Source: Mycobacterium kyorinense
Lineage (GTDB): Bacteria > Actinomycetota > Actinomycetes > Mycobacteriales > Mycobacteriaceae
Direction of reading: 5' to 3'
DNA: 64,000 nucleotides
NCBI RefSeq assembly: GCF_002101735.1
Contig: NZ_LQPE01000103.1
Coordinates: 1-64,000, forward strand
Every line of letters starts with the position of its first letter. The first letter of the stretch is position 1. Below, piece by piece: positions 1-9,662 of this stretch. A program made the translations under genes and the position numbers. The notes below the pieces were generated by a model. The model saw only the letters and a list, made by a program, of their open reading frames with translations, was not told where the DNA came from and did no database searches.

Positions 1-199
1 TGACAACCGCACCTGGCAACCCGAATCACCCCCGATCACCAAGTCGGCGGCTTGACATCTTCATTGAGAGTCCTTTCTGTGGCGACCCGCTGCGCCCGGC
101 TTCGCCGCGCTTGCGATCGCCACGTCCTGCCGTCGGGTCGCGTAGGGCACATTCCCCAAATCGCCGCCGGGCACACGTCGCATGGCAGCATTGAGCCCA
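1..199. other. upstream flank of hemE, no gene supported
   Basis: No coding region can be supported here. On the minus strand a frame stays open from a GTG at 37-39 to the window edge, which could be the first codons of a divergent gene. In M. tuberculosis an enoyl-CoA hydratase gene (echA15) is divergent from hemE, but the 13 visible codons are not recognisable as it. No clear promoter for hemE was found. Confidence 0.4.
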
Positions 200-1249
200 A
201 TGAGTAACCGTCGCGACCTTCCCGAGTCGCCGTACCTGGCGGCGGCCACGGGGCGCAAACCGCACCGCGTGCCCGTGTGGTTCATGCGACAGGCCGGCCG
301 GTCGCTGCCCGAATACCGGGCGCTGCGTGCGCAGCACAGCATGATGGCGGCGTGTTTCGACGCCGAGCTGATCACCGAGATCACGCTGCAGCCGGTGCGC
401 CGCCACGACGTCGACGCGGCGATCCTGTTCTCCGACATCGTGGTGCCGCTGCGCGGCGCCGGGGTCGACCTGGACATCGTGCCCGACGTCGGGCCGGTGA
501 TCGAGACGCCGGTGCGCACGGCCGCCGACATTGCGGCGTTGAAACCCCTTGAGCCGCAACGTGTTCAGCCGGTAGCCGACGCTGTCGGGCTGCTGGTGGC
601 CGCGCTCGGCGACGTGCCGCTGATCGGCTTCGCGGGCGCGCCGTTCACGCTGGCGTCCTACCTCGTCGAGGGCGGCCCGAGCCGCCACCACGCCCGCACC
701 AAGGCGATGATGCTGGCCGAGCCGGACAGCTGGCATGCGCTGATGGAAAAGCTGACCGACCTCACCATCGACTTTTTGCGGGTGCAACTCGACGCCGGGG
801 TGGACGCCGTCCAGGTGTTCGACTCCTGGGCCGGCGCGCTCTCGCTGCCCGACTACCGGCAGTATGTGCAGCCGCACAGCGCGCGGGTGTTCGCCGCGCT
901 GGCTTCCGACGCCGTGCCGATGACGCATTTCGGGGTCGGCACCGCCGAACTGCTGGGCGCGATGTCGGCGTCAGGCGCGACGGTGGTGGGGGTGGACTGG
1001 CGAACGTCGCTGGTCGACGCCGCCGCGCGGGTTCAGCCCGGCACGGCGTTGCAGGGCAACCTCGATCCCGCGGTGCTGCTGGCGGGCTGGCCGGTGGTGC
1101 AGCGGGCGGCCCGTGCGGTCGTCGACGACGGGCGGCGCGCGGTCGACGCCGGTGCGTCCGGGCACATCTTCAACCTCGGCCACGGGGTGTTGCCGGACAC
1201 CGACCCCGGGGTGCTGACCGAGCTGGTGTCGCTCGTCCACTCGCTATGA
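200..1249 (+). CDS. hemE: uroporphyrinogen decarboxylase HemE
   Basis: Cytosolic enzyme that decarboxylates the four acetate side chains of uroporphyrinogen III to give coproporphyrinogen III in haem synthesis. The product is 349 aa from the ATG at 200, whose reading MSNRRDLP matches the usual mycobacterial N-terminus; an in-frame ATG at 182 would add six residues. Family hallmarks are present: the N-terminal [13 protein letters not shown] substrate-binding segment, [17 protein letters not shown], the DSWAGALS region, and the C-terminal [12 protein letters not shown] motif. The loop after GAMSASG is about eight residues shorter than I remember for Rv2678c. Its stop overlaps the next start by ATGA, so it heads the haem operon. 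Confidence 0.97.
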   Translation: MSNRRDLPESPYLAAATGRKPHRVPVWFMRQAGRSLPEYRALRAQHSMMAACFDAELITEITLQPVRRHDVDAAILFSDIVVPLRGAGVDLDIVPDVGPVIETPVRTAADIAALKPLEPQRVQPVADAVGLLVAALGDVPLIGFAGAPFTLASYLVEGGPSRHHARTKAMMLAEPDSWHALMEKLTDLTIDFLRVQLDAGVDAVQVFDSWAGALSLPDYRQYVQPHSARVFAALASDAVPMTHFGVGTAELLGAMSASGATVVGVDWRTSLVDAAARVQPGTALQGNLDPAVLLAGWPVVQRAARAVVDDGRRAVDAGASGHIFNLGHGVLPDTDPGVLTELVSLVHSL

Positions 1250-2595
1250 CCGCCTCGTATTGCGTTGTCGGCGGGGGGATTTCGGGCTTGACCGCGGCCT
1301 ACCGGCTGCGGCAGGCGGTCGGTGACGAGGCGACGATCACCCTGTTCGATCCGGCCGACCGGCTCGGCGGGGTGCTGCGCACCGAGACGCTGGCCGGACA
1401 GCCGATGGACGTGGGCGCCGAGGCGTTCGTCGTGCGCCGTCCCGAAGTGCCGGCGCTGCTGGCGTCGCTGGGCCTGGCCGGCCGTCAACTGGCGACCACC
1501 GGCGCGCGGCCGCTGATCTACAGCGGCGGCCGTCTGCACCCATTGCCGGAGCGGACCGTCGCCGGCATCCCGTCGTCGCCGGCGTCGGTGGCCAGGCTGG
1601 TCGACGACGCCACGGTCGCGCGAATCGAAACCGAGCCGCAGCACCTGTTGGACTGGCAACCCGGCAGCGATCCGTCGGTGGCCGAGCTGGTGGGCGAGCG
1701 GTTCGGCGAGCAGGTGGTGACCCGGTCGGTGGATCCGCTGCTGGCCGGCGTCTACGCGGGTTCGGCGGCCACGATCGGGCTGCGCTCGGCCGTCCCGGCG
1801 GTGGCGACGGCCCTGGACCGCGGCGCCACGAGCCTGACCGATGCCATAGCGCGGGCGCTGCCGCCGTCGACCGGCGGCCCGGTGTTCGGCGCGGTGGACG
1901 GCGGCTATCGGGTGCTGGTCGACGAGCTGGTCCGGCGCGCCCAGGTGAACTGGGTGCGGGCCGCGGTGAAGCGGATCGAGCCCGGCTGGGTGGTGCACGA
2001 CGACACGGGCGCCCGGCGGCGCGCCGACGCCGTCGTGCTGGCTGTCCCGGTACCGCGGCTGGCCGACTTGGTCGAGGGCGTCGCGCCGCGTACCGCGGCC
2101 GCCGCGCGCCGGATCGTCAGCGCGTCCTCGGTGCTGGTGGCACTCGCGGTGCGGGCCGCGTTTCCGGAACACTCCGGTGTGCTGGCCGCCACCGGAGAAC
2201 CGTTGCACGCCAAGGCAATTACGTTGTCGTCGCGCAAGTGGGGGCGCCGCGGCGATCTGGAACTGCTGCGGCTGTCGTTCGGCCGGTTCGGCGACAACCT
2301 GGCTGCAAGCGCTTCCGACGACGAGCTGCTGGCCTGGTCGATAGAGGACCTCGAGGCGGTGTTCGGTGTGGCCGCCGAACCGGTGGACGTCTGCGTGCGG
2401 CGCTGGATCGACGCGATGCCGCAGTACGGCCCGGGCCATGCCGACGTGGTCGCCGAGCTCCGGGCCGGGTTGCCGCCGACGATGGCGGTGGCGGGCAGCT
2501 ATCTCGACGGCATCGGGGTGCCGGCCTGTGTCGCGGCGGCCGGCCGAGCCGCGTCGGAGCTGCTGAAGGCCTCGAAAACAGAAGTGGCACCATAG
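1246..2595 (+). CDS. hemY: coproporphyrinogen III oxidase / protoporphyrinogen oxidase (CgoX/HemY)
   Basis: FAD-dependent six-electron oxidase of haem synthesis, 449 aa. The N-terminal Rossmann motif [13 protein letters not shown] (residues 7-19) binds FAD, and the C-terminal segment around [18 protein letters not shown] is the usual second FAD contact. In Actinobacteria the coproporphyrin-dependent route is used, so the likely substrate is coproporphyrinogen III giving coproporphyrin III; that is family knowledge, supported here by the hemQ neighbour. The start overlaps the hemE stop (ATGA), indicating translational coupling. Homologue of Rv2677c. Confidence 0.95.
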   Translation: MTASYCVVGGGISGLTAAYRLRQAVGDEATITLFDPADRLGGVLRTETLAGQPMDVGAEAFVVRRPEVPALLASLGLAGRQLATTGARPLIYSGGRLHPLPERTVAGIPSSPASVARLVDDATVARIETEPQHLLDWQPGSDPSVAELVGERFGEQVVTRSVDPLLAGVYAGSAATIGLRSAVPAVATALDRGATSLTDAIARALPPSTGGPVFGAVDGGYRVLVDELVRRAQVNWVRAAVKRIEPGWVVHDDTGARRRADAVVLAVPVPRLADLVEGVAPRTAAAARRIVSASSVLVALAVRAAFPEHSGVLAATGEPLHAKAITLSSRKWGRRGDLELLRLSFGRFGDNLAASASDDELLAWSIEDLEAVFGVAAEPVDVCVRRWIDAMPQYGPGHADVVAELRAGLPPTMAVAGSYLDGIGVPACVAAAGRAASELLKASKTEVAP

Positions 2596-2599
2596 AGCC

Positions 2600-3295
2600 A
2601 TGGCCCGCCTGGACTACGACGCCCTCAACTCCACCCTTCGCTACCTGATGTTTTCGGTGTTCTCCGTGCGGCCCGGAGCACTGGGTGACGAGCGGGACTC
2701 CGTCGTCGACGAGACCGCCACCTTCCTCAAGCAACAAGAAGAGCGTGGCGTGGTGGTGCGCGGCCTCTACGACGTCGCGGGCATGCGGGCCGACGCCGAT
2801 TTCATGATCTGGACGCACGCCGAACGCGTCGAGGCGCTGCAGGGCACCTACGAAGATTTCCGTCGCACGACGGCATTGGGTCGGGCATCGACGCCGGTGT
2901 GGAGCAGTGTGGCGCTGCATCGGCCGGCCGAGTTCAACAAGAGCCACATCCCGGCGTTTCTGGCGGGCGAGGAACCGGGCGCCTACGTCTGCGTGTATCC
3001 CTTTGTGCGGTCCTACGAGTGGTACTTACTGCCCGACGAGGAGCGCCGCCGCATGCTCGCCGAGCACGGGATGGCCGCGCGCGAGTACAAGGACGTCCGC
3101 GCCAATACGGTGCCCGCGTTCGCGCTCGGCGACTACGAGTGGATCCTGGCGTTCGAGGCGCCCGAACTGCACCGCATCGTCGACCTGATGCGCGAGCTGC
3201 GCGCCACCGATGCGCGTCGGCACACCCGCGAGGAGACACCGTTTTTCACCGGGCCCCGGGTGCCCGTCGAGCAGCTGGTGAACGCCCTGCCATGA
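2600..3295 (+). CDS. hemQ: coproheme decarboxylase HemQ/ChdC
   Basis: Chlorite-dismutase-fold enzyme, 231 aa, that oxidatively decarboxylates coproheme III to haem b, the last step of the coproporphyrin-dependent pathway. Residues aligning with the actinobacterial catalytic set (distal His, catalytic Tyr, proximal His; H118, Y135 and H158 in the Corynebacterium diphtheriae enzyme, as I recall) are H116, Y133 and H156, a uniform two-residue offset. It starts four bases after the hemY stop and its own stop overlaps the next gene by ATGA. Homologue of Rv2676c. Confidence 0.95.
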   Translation: MARLDYDALNSTLRYLMFSVFSVRPGALGDERDSVVDETATFLKQQEERGVVVRGLYDVAGMRADADFMIWTHAERVEALQGTYEDFRRTTALGRASTPVWSSVALHRPAEFNKSHIPAFLAGEEPGAYVCVYPFVRSYEWYLLPDEERRRMLAEHGMAAREYKDVRANTVPAFALGDYEWILAFEAPELHRIVDLMRELRATDARRHTREETPFFTGPRVPVEQLVNALP

Positions 3296-4044
3296 CGGCC
3301 GCCTTCGACCCCCGCGACCCCACCCGGTTCGAAGAGATGTACCGCGACGAGCGGAGGTCGCACGGCTTGCCCACCGCCACCCCGTGGGACATCGGCGGCC
3401 CGCAACCGGTGGTCCAGCAACTCGTCGCGCTCGGCGCGATCAAGGGCGAGGTGCTCGACCCGGGCACCGGGCCCGGTCACCACGCCATCTACTACGCCTC
3501 CAAGGGCTACGCGGCGACCGGCATCGACGGGTCGGCGGGCGCCATCGAACGCGCCCGGGCGAACGCCCAAAAGGCCGGGGTGTCAGTCAATTTCGAGCTG
3601 GCCGACGCCACCAAACTGGACGGGTTCGACGGCCGGTTCGACACGGTGGTCGACTGCGCCTTCTACCACACCTTCAGCACCGAGCCTGAGTTGCAGCGGT
3701 CGTATGCCCGGGCCGTGCACCGCGCCACCAAACCGGGCGCGCGGCTGTACATGTTCGAGTTCGGCGAACACAACGTCAACGGCTTCAAAATGCTGCGATC
3801 GTTGTCGGAGAACGACTTTCGTGAGGTGCTTCCGGCGGCCGGCTGGGAGATCACGTATCTGGGTCCGACCACCTACCAGGTCAACATCAGCGCCGAGTCC
3901 ATCGAGATGATGGCGGCGCGCAATCCCGACATGGCCGCCGAGGCGCAGAAGATGCTGGAACGGTTCCGCGCGATGGAGCCGTGGCTGGAGGGCGCCCGGG
4001 TGCACGCACCGTTCTGGGAATGCCACGCCACCCGAGTCGACTAG
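3292..4044 (+). CDS. class I SAM-dependent methyltransferase (Rv2675c-like)
   Basis: The product is 250 aa from the ATG that overlaps the hemQ stop; an upstream in-frame extension would run through hemQ and is rejected. Motif I is [15 protein letters not shown] (about residues 55-69), followed by an acidic ATGIDGS strand and a VDCAFYHTF motif, all typical of class I methyltransferases. The substrate is unknown. Its position as last gene of the haem operon is conserved in mycobacteria, but nothing in the sequence shows a role in haem modification. Confidence 0.88.
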   Translation: MTAAFDPRDPTRFEEMYRDERRSHGLPTATPWDIGGPQPVVQQLVALGAIKGEVLDPGTGPGHHAIYYASKGYAATGIDGSAGAIERARANAQKAGVSVNFELADATKLDGFDGRFDTVVDCAFYHTFSTEPELQRSYARAVHRATKPGARLYMFEFGEHNVNGFKMLRSLSENDFREVLPAAGWEITYLGPTTYQVNISAESIEMMAARNPDMAAEAQKMLERFRAMEPWLEGARVHAPFWECHATRVD

Positions 4045-4110
4045 CGCGTCGAGTGTTGGATTGACGCCCGCGTTTCGTGATTTCGCGTGCCTCAAGCCCA
4101 CATTCGACGG

Positions 4111-4515
4111 TTAAGAAGGCACCAGCTTCAGGCAGATCGAGTTGATGCAGTAGCGCTGGTCGGTGGGCGTCGGATAGCCCTCGCCTTCGAAGACGTGGCC
4201 CAGGTGGCTGTGGCAGTTGGCGCACAACACCTCGGTGCGGCGCATGCCCAGCGAGTCGTCGGGCCGCAGGATCACCGCGTCGGAATTCGCCGGGTCGAAG
4301 AACGACGGCCAGCCGCAGTGCGATTCGAACTTCTCGCTGCTGCGGAACAATTCGGCGCCGCAGGCCCGGCATTCATACACGCCCTCGGTCTTGGTGTCGG
4401 TGTACTCACCGGTGAACGGCGGCTCGGTGCCGGCCTGGCGCAGCACCGCGAACTCTTCTGGAGTCAGCTTCTGACGCCACTCGTCGTCGGTCAGTTGCAC
4501 GCGTGGAGCACTCAT
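4111..4515 (-). CDS. msrB: peptide methionine-R-sulfoxide reductase MsrB
   Basis: Cytosolic repair enzyme, 134 aa, that reduces methionine-R-sulfoxide in proteins. Four zinc-ligand cysteines are visible as two CxxC pairs (C49/C52 and C98/C101). The catalytic cysteine is C123 in RYCINS near the C-terminus, and the core motifs HCGWPSFF and GHVF are present. It overlaps the stop of the upstream aftC gene by ATGA, so the two are probably cotranscribed. Homologue of Rv2674. It is convergent with the haem operon across a 66-bp gap in which I see no clear hairpin. Confidence 0.96.
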   Translation of the reverse strand: MSAPRVQLTDDEWRQKLTPEEFAVLRQAGTEPPFTGEYTDTKTEGVYECRACGAELFRSSEKFESHCGWPSFFDPANSDAVILRPDDSLGMRRTEVLCANCHSHLGHVFEGEGYPTPTDQRYCINSICLKLVPS

Positions 4516-5783
4516 GCATCCACGCTAGCGCTACTGCACACCGGCTGCTCGGCCGTCAGCCACGCCGGATCGATCCCCTCGTCGAGCCGGTTTTCCTCCT
4601 TGGCGTCCAGATAGCGGAAATACAGCACGCAGAAGATCACGATCAGCAGCAGCGACCAGCCGTAGGTGATCTTCAGGTATTCCAGCGGCCGGCCGACATA
4701 CATCCAGTTGAACAGCAGCCAGCGGTCCATCGTCAAAAAGCCGTAGATGCCCAGCCACGCCGGCCAGTTGCGGATCACCGAGTTCGGCAGCACCACCGTC
4801 ATCAGGAACGGGAACAGCATCATCGAGTAGTAGCCCTGGGCCAGCGATAGCACCAGCCACGACCACAGCAGCAGCACGCCGGACGACGTCAGCAGCCAAA
4901 ACCGGGGATCGCGGGCCCGGTAGTAGCGGTACAGCAGCCACAGGCTGCCAATTGCGATCAGCGTGAACAGGATTCGCATGAACAGGATCAGCCAGGTCGG
5001 CAGTCCGAAGTACACGCCGTTGCCCAGGATCGAGCTGTTGAAGTAGTCACGCGTGCCCATGATGTAGGGCAGCGTGCGGGTGAAGAAGTCCATCGGATCG
5101 CTGACCAGCGGCAGCGCGGCGAGGTTGAACACCGCCGGCACCACCACACCGGCGACCACCGCACGCCACTGCCGGTTGAGCAACGGCAACAGCAGCAGTG
5201 GCGCCAGCACGGGCTTGACCACCAACGCCAACCCGATCGCGATCCCGGCCCACCACTGGTTGCCTGTCTTGGCGTCGAGCAGCCACCGGAAGAACAGCAC
5301 CTCCAGCAGCAGAATGCAGCCGTTGATGTTGGTGAACACCAGCGTGTTGGTCACCGACTCGGTGCAGAATATCGCCAGCAGCAGCGCCGGAGCCGCCACC
5401 GAGGTGATCGTGAAGTTGAACATCCGCAGCAACAGATACGCCGCCAAAACAATCGCGACGGTGTTGCAGGCGATGAACAGATACCGAGACTCGGTGAACG
5501 GCAGGTACCCGAACGGCGCCATGATCAGCGTGCCGCCGGGCGGGTAGAGGTAGTGCGGGTCGACGTAGTCGAAGTGCTCGTTGTAGATGTCCCAGCCGTG
5601 CCGGAAGTTCAGCACCGCCCGGTAGACCGGCTTGAAGTCGTCGGTGATGTTGCCGTTGGTGGTCACCACGACGCTGCGGTGGATGATCGCCAGGATCGCG
5701 GCCGGCCACAACACCGACCGCAGGACGGTCGCGACGCTAGGCGCGCTGGTGCGGGGACGAAACAGGGAATCGAGCGCCGTCAC
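4512..5783 (-). CDS. aftC: alpha-(1->3)-arabinofuranosyltransferase AftC
   Basis: Polytopic membrane glycosyltransferase (GT-C fold, DUF2029 type), 423 aa. It uses decaprenylphosphoryl-arabinose to add alpha-1,3 branches in arabinogalactan and lipoarabinomannan at the outer face of the plasma membrane. About ten hydrophobic segments are visible. The early loop TTNGNITDDFKPVYRAV carries the acidic pair expected for a GT-C enzyme, and PHYLYPPGG and TNINGCILLLEVLF match Rv2673 very closely from memory. The C-terminus is cytosolic and charged. Its stop overlaps the msrB start. Confidence 0.93.
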   Translation of the reverse strand: MTALDSLFRPRTSAPSVATVLRSVLWPAAILAIIHRSVVVTTNGNITDDFKPVYRAVLNFRHGWDIYNEHFDYVDPHYLYPPGGTLIMAPFGYLPFTESRYLFIACNTVAIVLAAYLLLRMFNFTITSVAAPALLLAIFCTESVTNTLVFTNINGCILLLEVLFFRWLLDAKTGNQWWAGIAIGLALVVKPVLAPLLLLPLLNRQWRAVVAGVVVPAVFNLAALPLVSDPMDFFTRTLPYIMGTRDYFNSSILGNGVYFGLPTWLILFMRILFTLIAIGSLWLLYRYYRARDPRFWLLTSSGVLLLWSWLVLSLAQGYYSMMLFPFLMTVVLPNSVIRNWPAWLGIYGFLTMDRWLLFNWMYVGRPLEYLKITYGWSLLLIVIFCVLYFRYLDAKEENRLDEGIDPAWLTAEQPVCSSASVDA

Positions 5784-5795
5784 CCGCGCAAAATA

Positions 5796-7355
5796 TCAGG
5801 CGGGACAGTAGGTGTCGGTATCGGGCAGCTTGCCGCTCTCCAGGTAGCTGGTCAGCGGCGGCACCGCACACGAGGAGTAGATGGCCGCGCCGTGGCCGAT
5901 GCCCTGCCACATCACCCGCTTGCTGGCCGCACCCGCGTTGATGATGGTGGCGGCCGCCGCGGCGACGCCTTCCGAGCCCACGATCGGGTCGTTTTGCGCA
6001 CCCAGCAGCAGCGCGTTGACCTTGAGGCTTTTTGGCGGTTGCGGCGGCGAGCTGCTCGGCCAGTGCACGCATTTGACCAAGTTCAGCGCGGCGACGGTGC
6101 CGAACTGCGGGTAGAGCTTGGCCCAGGCGACCACCAGCTGACGCACTCGATCCGGCGTCGGGCGGTTGAGCGCGTCGCTGCAGACGTTGACGAACTGTCC
6201 GTCTGTGGCGCGGATTGATTCGGCCCGGTTGATCAGGCTCGTCAGCAGGTTGGTGTCACCGGAGCGGGCGTTGGCCAGCGCAGTGGCAAGGTCGTTGGTG
6301 GTGCTGACGCGGTCGCCGCTGGGGAAGCCCAGCGCGGTCGAGATGGCGTTGGCGACGGAAGCCACCGAGGCACCGGCGGGGCCGTGGCCGGCGCGGGCGT
6401 CGGCCAGCAGCGCGCTGACCGCCCCCTTCGGATCGGGACCCAGCGGGCAGTTCACCGCCGCGCATTGGGCGGCGAATGCGTCCAGGGAGTCCTGCTCGCC
6501 CTTGACCCGCTGCTCGGCGGCCGCCTCGGCGCCGACACCCAGCGGGATCGGGGAGTCCAGAATCAGCCGGGACACCTTGTCGGGGTGCGAGCCGGCGTAG
6601 GTCAGCGCCACCTGCGCGCCGTTGCCGATGCCGAGCAGCGCCAGCGACGGCACATCCCAGATGCTGCGCAGCCGCTCGATGTCGGTGGCCGAGTGCGTGT
6701 TGTCGTAGGCGGAGTCCCCGGGGGCGATGGTGTCGGTGCAGCTGGTGGTGGCGTTCTGGGTGACGTCGGCCAGGTTGGCCACCGGGTCGTCGCCGGCCTC
6801 GAACTGCGACTGGTCGCGCATCTCCTGGCGGTCGAACTGGTCGCGGCAATCGACCGGGCTCGACATGCCCATGCCGCGGCGGTCGACGGCGACGATCGGG
6901 TGGCCGCGCAGCACGTCGGCGCCCGCACGCGCCAGCCATACCGGCAGTTGCACCGACGACGGCAGATCCGAGCCGGTGGTGAACACCAGCGGACCGGCAT
7001 CGGACGGCGTCTGCACCGATCGGGCGCGGACCACGCCGATGGTGAGCGTTCCCGCCGAGCCGTTGACGGGGTCCAGGTCGGCGTCGTAGTTCGCGCAGTC
7101 GAGTTTGACGCCGGGCGCAGGCGGGACCGCGGCGTCGCCGAAAACCCGGGAGGTGCAGTCATGCCACGACAGGTCGTTTTTCGGCGCGGCGATCGGCGGG
7201 GGACCGCCGGACGGATGAGTCGTCGTCGCCTTGCCTTGAGGGTGTGCCCCGGAGTTGGTGGCGAAGCGCGGATTGGCGGCCAGTCCGGGCACACAGCCGG
7301 ACACCAACGCGGTCACCGCGATCAGGGCCGCGGCGAAGGTGACGGGCCGGCTCAT
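5796..7355 (-). CDS. alpha/beta-hydrolase-fold lipoprotein (Rv2672-like), nucleophile position is Asn
   Basis: Exported protein of 519 aa from the ATG at 7355; a longer upstream frame would overlap ribD. The N-terminus has a hydrophobic segment ending in the lipobox LVSGC (Cys20), so it is probably a lipid-anchored secreted protein. It has the tripeptidyl-aminopeptidase-like layout: an N-terminal hydrolase half, an insertion, and a TAP-like C-terminal half. At the nucleophile elbow the sequence reads LGIGNGAQVAL, with Asn where GxSxG hydrolases have Ser. The acid (GAQNDPIVG) and His (GIGHGAAI) positions are kept. In M. tuberculosis the family is annotated as a possible secreted protease; activity here is doubtful. 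Confidence 0.85.
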   Translation of the reverse strand: MSRPVTFAAALIAVTALVSGCVPGLAANPRFATNSGAHPQGKATTTHPSGGPPPIAAPKNDLSWHDCTSRVFGDAAVPPAPGVKLDCANYDADLDPVNGSAGTLTIGVVRARSVQTPSDAGPLVFTTGSDLPSSVQLPVWLARAGADVLRGHPIVAVDRRGMGMSSPVDCRDQFDRQEMRDQSQFEAGDDPVANLADVTQNATTSCTDTIAPGDSAYDNTHSATDIERLRSIWDVPSLALLGIGNGAQVALTYAGSHPDKVSRLILDSPIPLGVGAEAAAEQRVKGEQDSLDAFAAQCAAVNCPLGPDPKGAVSALLADARAGHGPAGASVASVANAISTALGFPSGDRVSTTNDLATALANARSGDTNLLTSLINRAESIRATDGQFVNVCSDALNRPTPDRVRQLVVAWAKLYPQFGTVAALNLVKCVHWPSSSPPQPPKSLKVNALLLGAQNDPIVGSEGVAAAAATIINAGAASKRVMWQGIGHGAAIYSSCAVPPLTSYLESGKLPDTDTYCPA

Positions 7356-7371
7356 GCGACCACAGTAACGA

Positions 7372-8142
7372 TCAGCTCTTGACATAGCGGGTGTACAGGT
7401 AGCCGTCCTCGTCGCTGAGGACGTGGGCGCAGCGCATCGGCGTCTGCACCTGGCCAGGACCGGTCGCGATCCGGCGGGCCTGACCGCCGACCACACACGG
7501 CGCAATCGTCAGGCACAGCTCGTCGAGCAGGCCGCGCTCGACGAACGAGCTGAACAGCATCGGGCCGCCCTCGGTCAACACCCGATGCAGGCCGCGGTCG
7601 GTCAACGCCGCGAGCATGGTGGCTTCGTCGACGCGGCCCGGGTCGTCACGCGAGCAGTCGATGACCTCGGCGAGCCCGGCCAGCCGACTCTGCGTCTGCT
7701 CGGCGGCCGCCGTGCAGGTCAGCACCAGCGGCGGCACCTCGGTGCGGGTGAACACCTGCAACTCGCGGTCCAGGCGGCCCGACTTGGTGACGATCGCCAG
7801 CGGCGGGACTTCGCTTTGGCCGCGAGCCTGCCGATGCTGCCGCGAAGTGACGCTCGGGCGAGCGCCGGAGTAGCTCTCGATGCGGACCGTGCCCGCGCCG
7901 ACGAGGATGACGTCGGCGAGTTCGCGCAGCAGGTTGAACAACGCCCGATCGATGGGACCACCCAGCTGGCCGGTGGTGCCGGCCACGGTGGCGCCGCCGT
8001 CGAGGCTGGCGATGAAGTTGGCCCGCACCCACGTCCGCCCGGCCGGGTAGGCGTACAGCTCGGACAGCTCGCCGTCGTCGAGTCGCCGGGCCGAACCCAA
8101 CAATGTGAGCTGCGTCCCCGACTGTGGTCCCAGGTCGGACAT
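7372..8142 (-). CDS. RibD C-terminal-domain / dihydrofolate-reductase-like NADPH reductase (Rv2671-like)
   Basis: The product is 256 aa with only the RibD reductase domain and no deaminase domain. Landmarks are VRANFIASLDG near residue 40, the DVILVGAGTVRIE helix-turn, and VLTEGGPMLFSSFV, the classic RibD-C/DHFR-fold motif. The M. tuberculosis homologue is annotated ribD and has been reported able to substitute for dihydrofolate reductase in para-aminosalicylate resistance, so the true substrate may be a pterin or pyrimidine. It lies 16 bp upstream of the lipoprotein gene and is divergent from the AFG1-like ATPase gene. Confidence 0.9.
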   Translation of the reverse strand: MSDLGPQSGTQLTLLGSARRLDDGELSELYAYPAGRTWVRANFIASLDGGATVAGTTGQLGGPIDRALFNLLRELADVILVGAGTVRIESYSGARPSVTSRQHRQARGQSEVPPLAIVTKSGRLDRELQVFTRTEVPPLVLTCTAAAEQTQSRLAGLAEVIDCSRDDPGRVDEATMLAALTDRGLHRVLTEGGPMLFSSFVERGLLDELCLTIAPCVVGGQARRIATGPGQVQTPMRCAHVLSDEDGYLYTRYVKS

Positions 8143-8164
8143 GAGTTTGATTGCAGCACGTCGC

Positions 8165-8170
8165 TACAGT
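8165..8170 (+). promoter_or_regulatory. -10 element of a leaderless promoter for the AFG1-like gene
   Basis: TACAGT fits the mycobacterial TANNNT -10 consensus and ends six bases before the ATG at 8177, the spacing of a leaderless transcript. No convincing -35 is visible. It supports the start at 8177. Confidence 0.5.
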
Positions 8171-8176
8171 GCCTGC

Positions 8177-9196
8177 ATGGGCCGGGTGGGACATCTGGTG
8201 GATCGGCACCCGAGCGTCTCCCCGGAGCGACTGATCGCCCAGCTGACGCCGCCGCCGACTTTCGCCGACGTCAGCTTCGCGTCGTATCACCCCGACCCGG
8301 CGGAGCCCAGCCAGTCCGCCGCCGTCGAGGCCTGCCAACGGTTTTGCGAGCACGCCGTCGAGCGCCGCGCGGGCCGCCGCAAGCTGTTCGGCAAACGCGA
8401 GGTGCTGCCCGGTGTCGGGCTCTATCTCGACGGCGGTTTCGGCGTCGGCAAGACGCACCTGCTGGCGTCCGCGTACCGCGCGTTGGGTGATCAGCGCAAG
8501 GCGTTCGCGACGTTCATGGAACTGACCCAGCTGGCCGGGGTGTTCGGTTTCGCCGAATGCATTGACCTGCTGGCCGATTACACGCTGGTCTGCATCGACG
8601 AGTTCGAGCTGGACGACCCGGGCAACACCACGCTGATCTCGCGAATGCTCTCCCAGCTGGTCGAGCGCGGCGTGTCGCTGGCGGCCACTTCGAACACGCT
8701 GCCGGAGCAGCTCGGCGAGGGCCGGTTTGCCGCCCAGGATTTTCTGCGCGAAATCCACACGCTGGCAAGCATTTTCACTGTGGTCCGGATCGACGGCCCG
8801 GACTACCGGCACCGCGACCTGCCGCCGGCGCCGGAGCCGCCGAGCGACGAACAGGTCGCCGGCTGGGCGGCGGGAGTCGACGGCGCCACGCTCGACGACT
8901 TCGACGCGCTGTGTGCGCATCTGGCCACCATGCACCCGTCGCGCTATCTGGCGTTGATCGAAGGCGTGACTGCAGTTTTCCTCACCGGCGTGCACGGCAT
9001 CGACGACCAGAACGTGGCGCTGCGGCTGGTGGCTTTGACCGACCGGCTCTACGACGCCGGCATCCCGGTGACGGCGTCGGGGGAGAAGCTGGACCGCATC
9101 TTCAGCGAGGAGATGCTCGCCGGCGGATTCCGCAAGAAGTACCTGCGGGCCACGTCGCGGCTGCTGGCGCTGAGCGCTACAGCTCGCGAGCCATGA
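8177..9196 (+). CDS. AFG1/ZapE-family AAA ATPase (Rv2670c-like)
   Basis: The product is 339 aa. Walker A is LDGGFGVGKTHLL (about residues 81-93) and Walker B is LVCIDEFELDD. The rest follows the AFG1/LACE1/ZapE family, which in Escherichia coli destabilises FtsZ rings and in mitochondria assists protein turnover. In mycobacteria the role is inferred to be cell division or quality control. The start at 8177 is preferred because it is preceded by a leaderless -10 and because an upstream ATG at 8105 would run into ribD. Its last 20 bases overlap the convergent acetyltransferase gene. Confidence 0.9.
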   Translation: MGRVGHLVDRHPSVSPERLIAQLTPPPTFADVSFASYHPDPAEPSQSAAVEACQRFCEHAVERRAGRRKLFGKREVLPGVGLYLDGGFGVGKTHLLASAYRALGDQRKAFATFMELTQLAGVFGFAECIDLLADYTLVCIDEFELDDPGNTTLISRMLSQLVERGVSLAATSNTLPEQLGEGRFAAQDFLREIHTLASIFTVVRIDGPDYRHRDLPPAPEPPSDEQVAGWAAGVDGATLDDFDALCAHLATMHPSRYLALIEGVTAVFLTGVHGIDDQNVALRLVALTDRLYDAGIPVTASGEKLDRIFSEEMLAGGFRKKYLRATSRLLALSATAREP

Positions 9197-9662
9197 CGTA
9201 GTCGTGCTCGACGGCAGCACCCACCCGGAATGTCCTGGTGCCGTCGACCCTAAAGCCGTGCTTGGTGTAAAAGCGCTGCGCGCGTTGGTTTTTCTGGTTG
9301 ACTCCGAGCCATACGCGGCGGCCGCCCAATCCGGCGGCGGCTCGCAGTACTACGTGCATCAGCGCCGTCGACACCCCGGTGCCGTGATGCTCCGGCAGCA
9401 CGTACAGCTTGGACAGCTCGACGCCGTCGTCGCCAACGAGCATGGCGTAGCCCACAATTCGCTCACCGCGGCGGGCGACGAGCACCACGCGTTTGGGGTC
9501 GGCCAGGTATTCGGCAAAGCGTGCGGCCGAGAGGTTCGCCTCGATGAACGCCGCCATGTCCTCGGCCGTCACCGATGGCGGGCACGCGAGCGGAAAGGTG
9601 TGCGCGGCAACCGCGGCGAGCTCGTCGACGTCGGCGGAGTCGGCCGCCGCTACAGGTTCCAC
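9177..9662 (-). CDS. GNAT-family N-acetyltransferase (Rv2669-like)
   Basis: The product is 161 aa from a GTG at 9662 that lies inside the end of the upstream gene. The acetyl-CoA-binding region is ELSKLYVLPEHHGTGVSTALM, with the loop HHGTGV replacing the usual Q/RxxGxG/A. The C-terminal RVWLGVNQKNQRAQRFYTKHGF motif is typical of GNAT enzymes acting on small molecules or protein N-termini. The substrate is unknown. It overlaps the exported-protein gene by 13 bp and is probably cotranscribed with it. Confidence 0.88.
   Translation of the reverse strand: MEPVAAADSADVDELAAVAAHTFPLACPPSVTAEDMAAFIEANLSAARFAEYLADPKRVVLVARRGERIVGYAMLVGDDGVELSKLYVLPEHHGTGVSTALMHVVLRAAAGLGGRRVWLGVNQKNQRAQRFYTKHGFRVDGTRTFRVGAAVEHDYVMAREL

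Noticed and set aside
1..39. Possible start of a divergent gene from GTG 37-39 (echA15-like)
   Set aside because: Only 13 codons are visible and they do not match the family beginning.
1033..2601. Long minus-strand open frame opposite hemY
   Set aside because: It is antisense to the confident plus-strand gene and its Arg/His/Gln-rich composition is what high-G+C antisense frames give. No family match.
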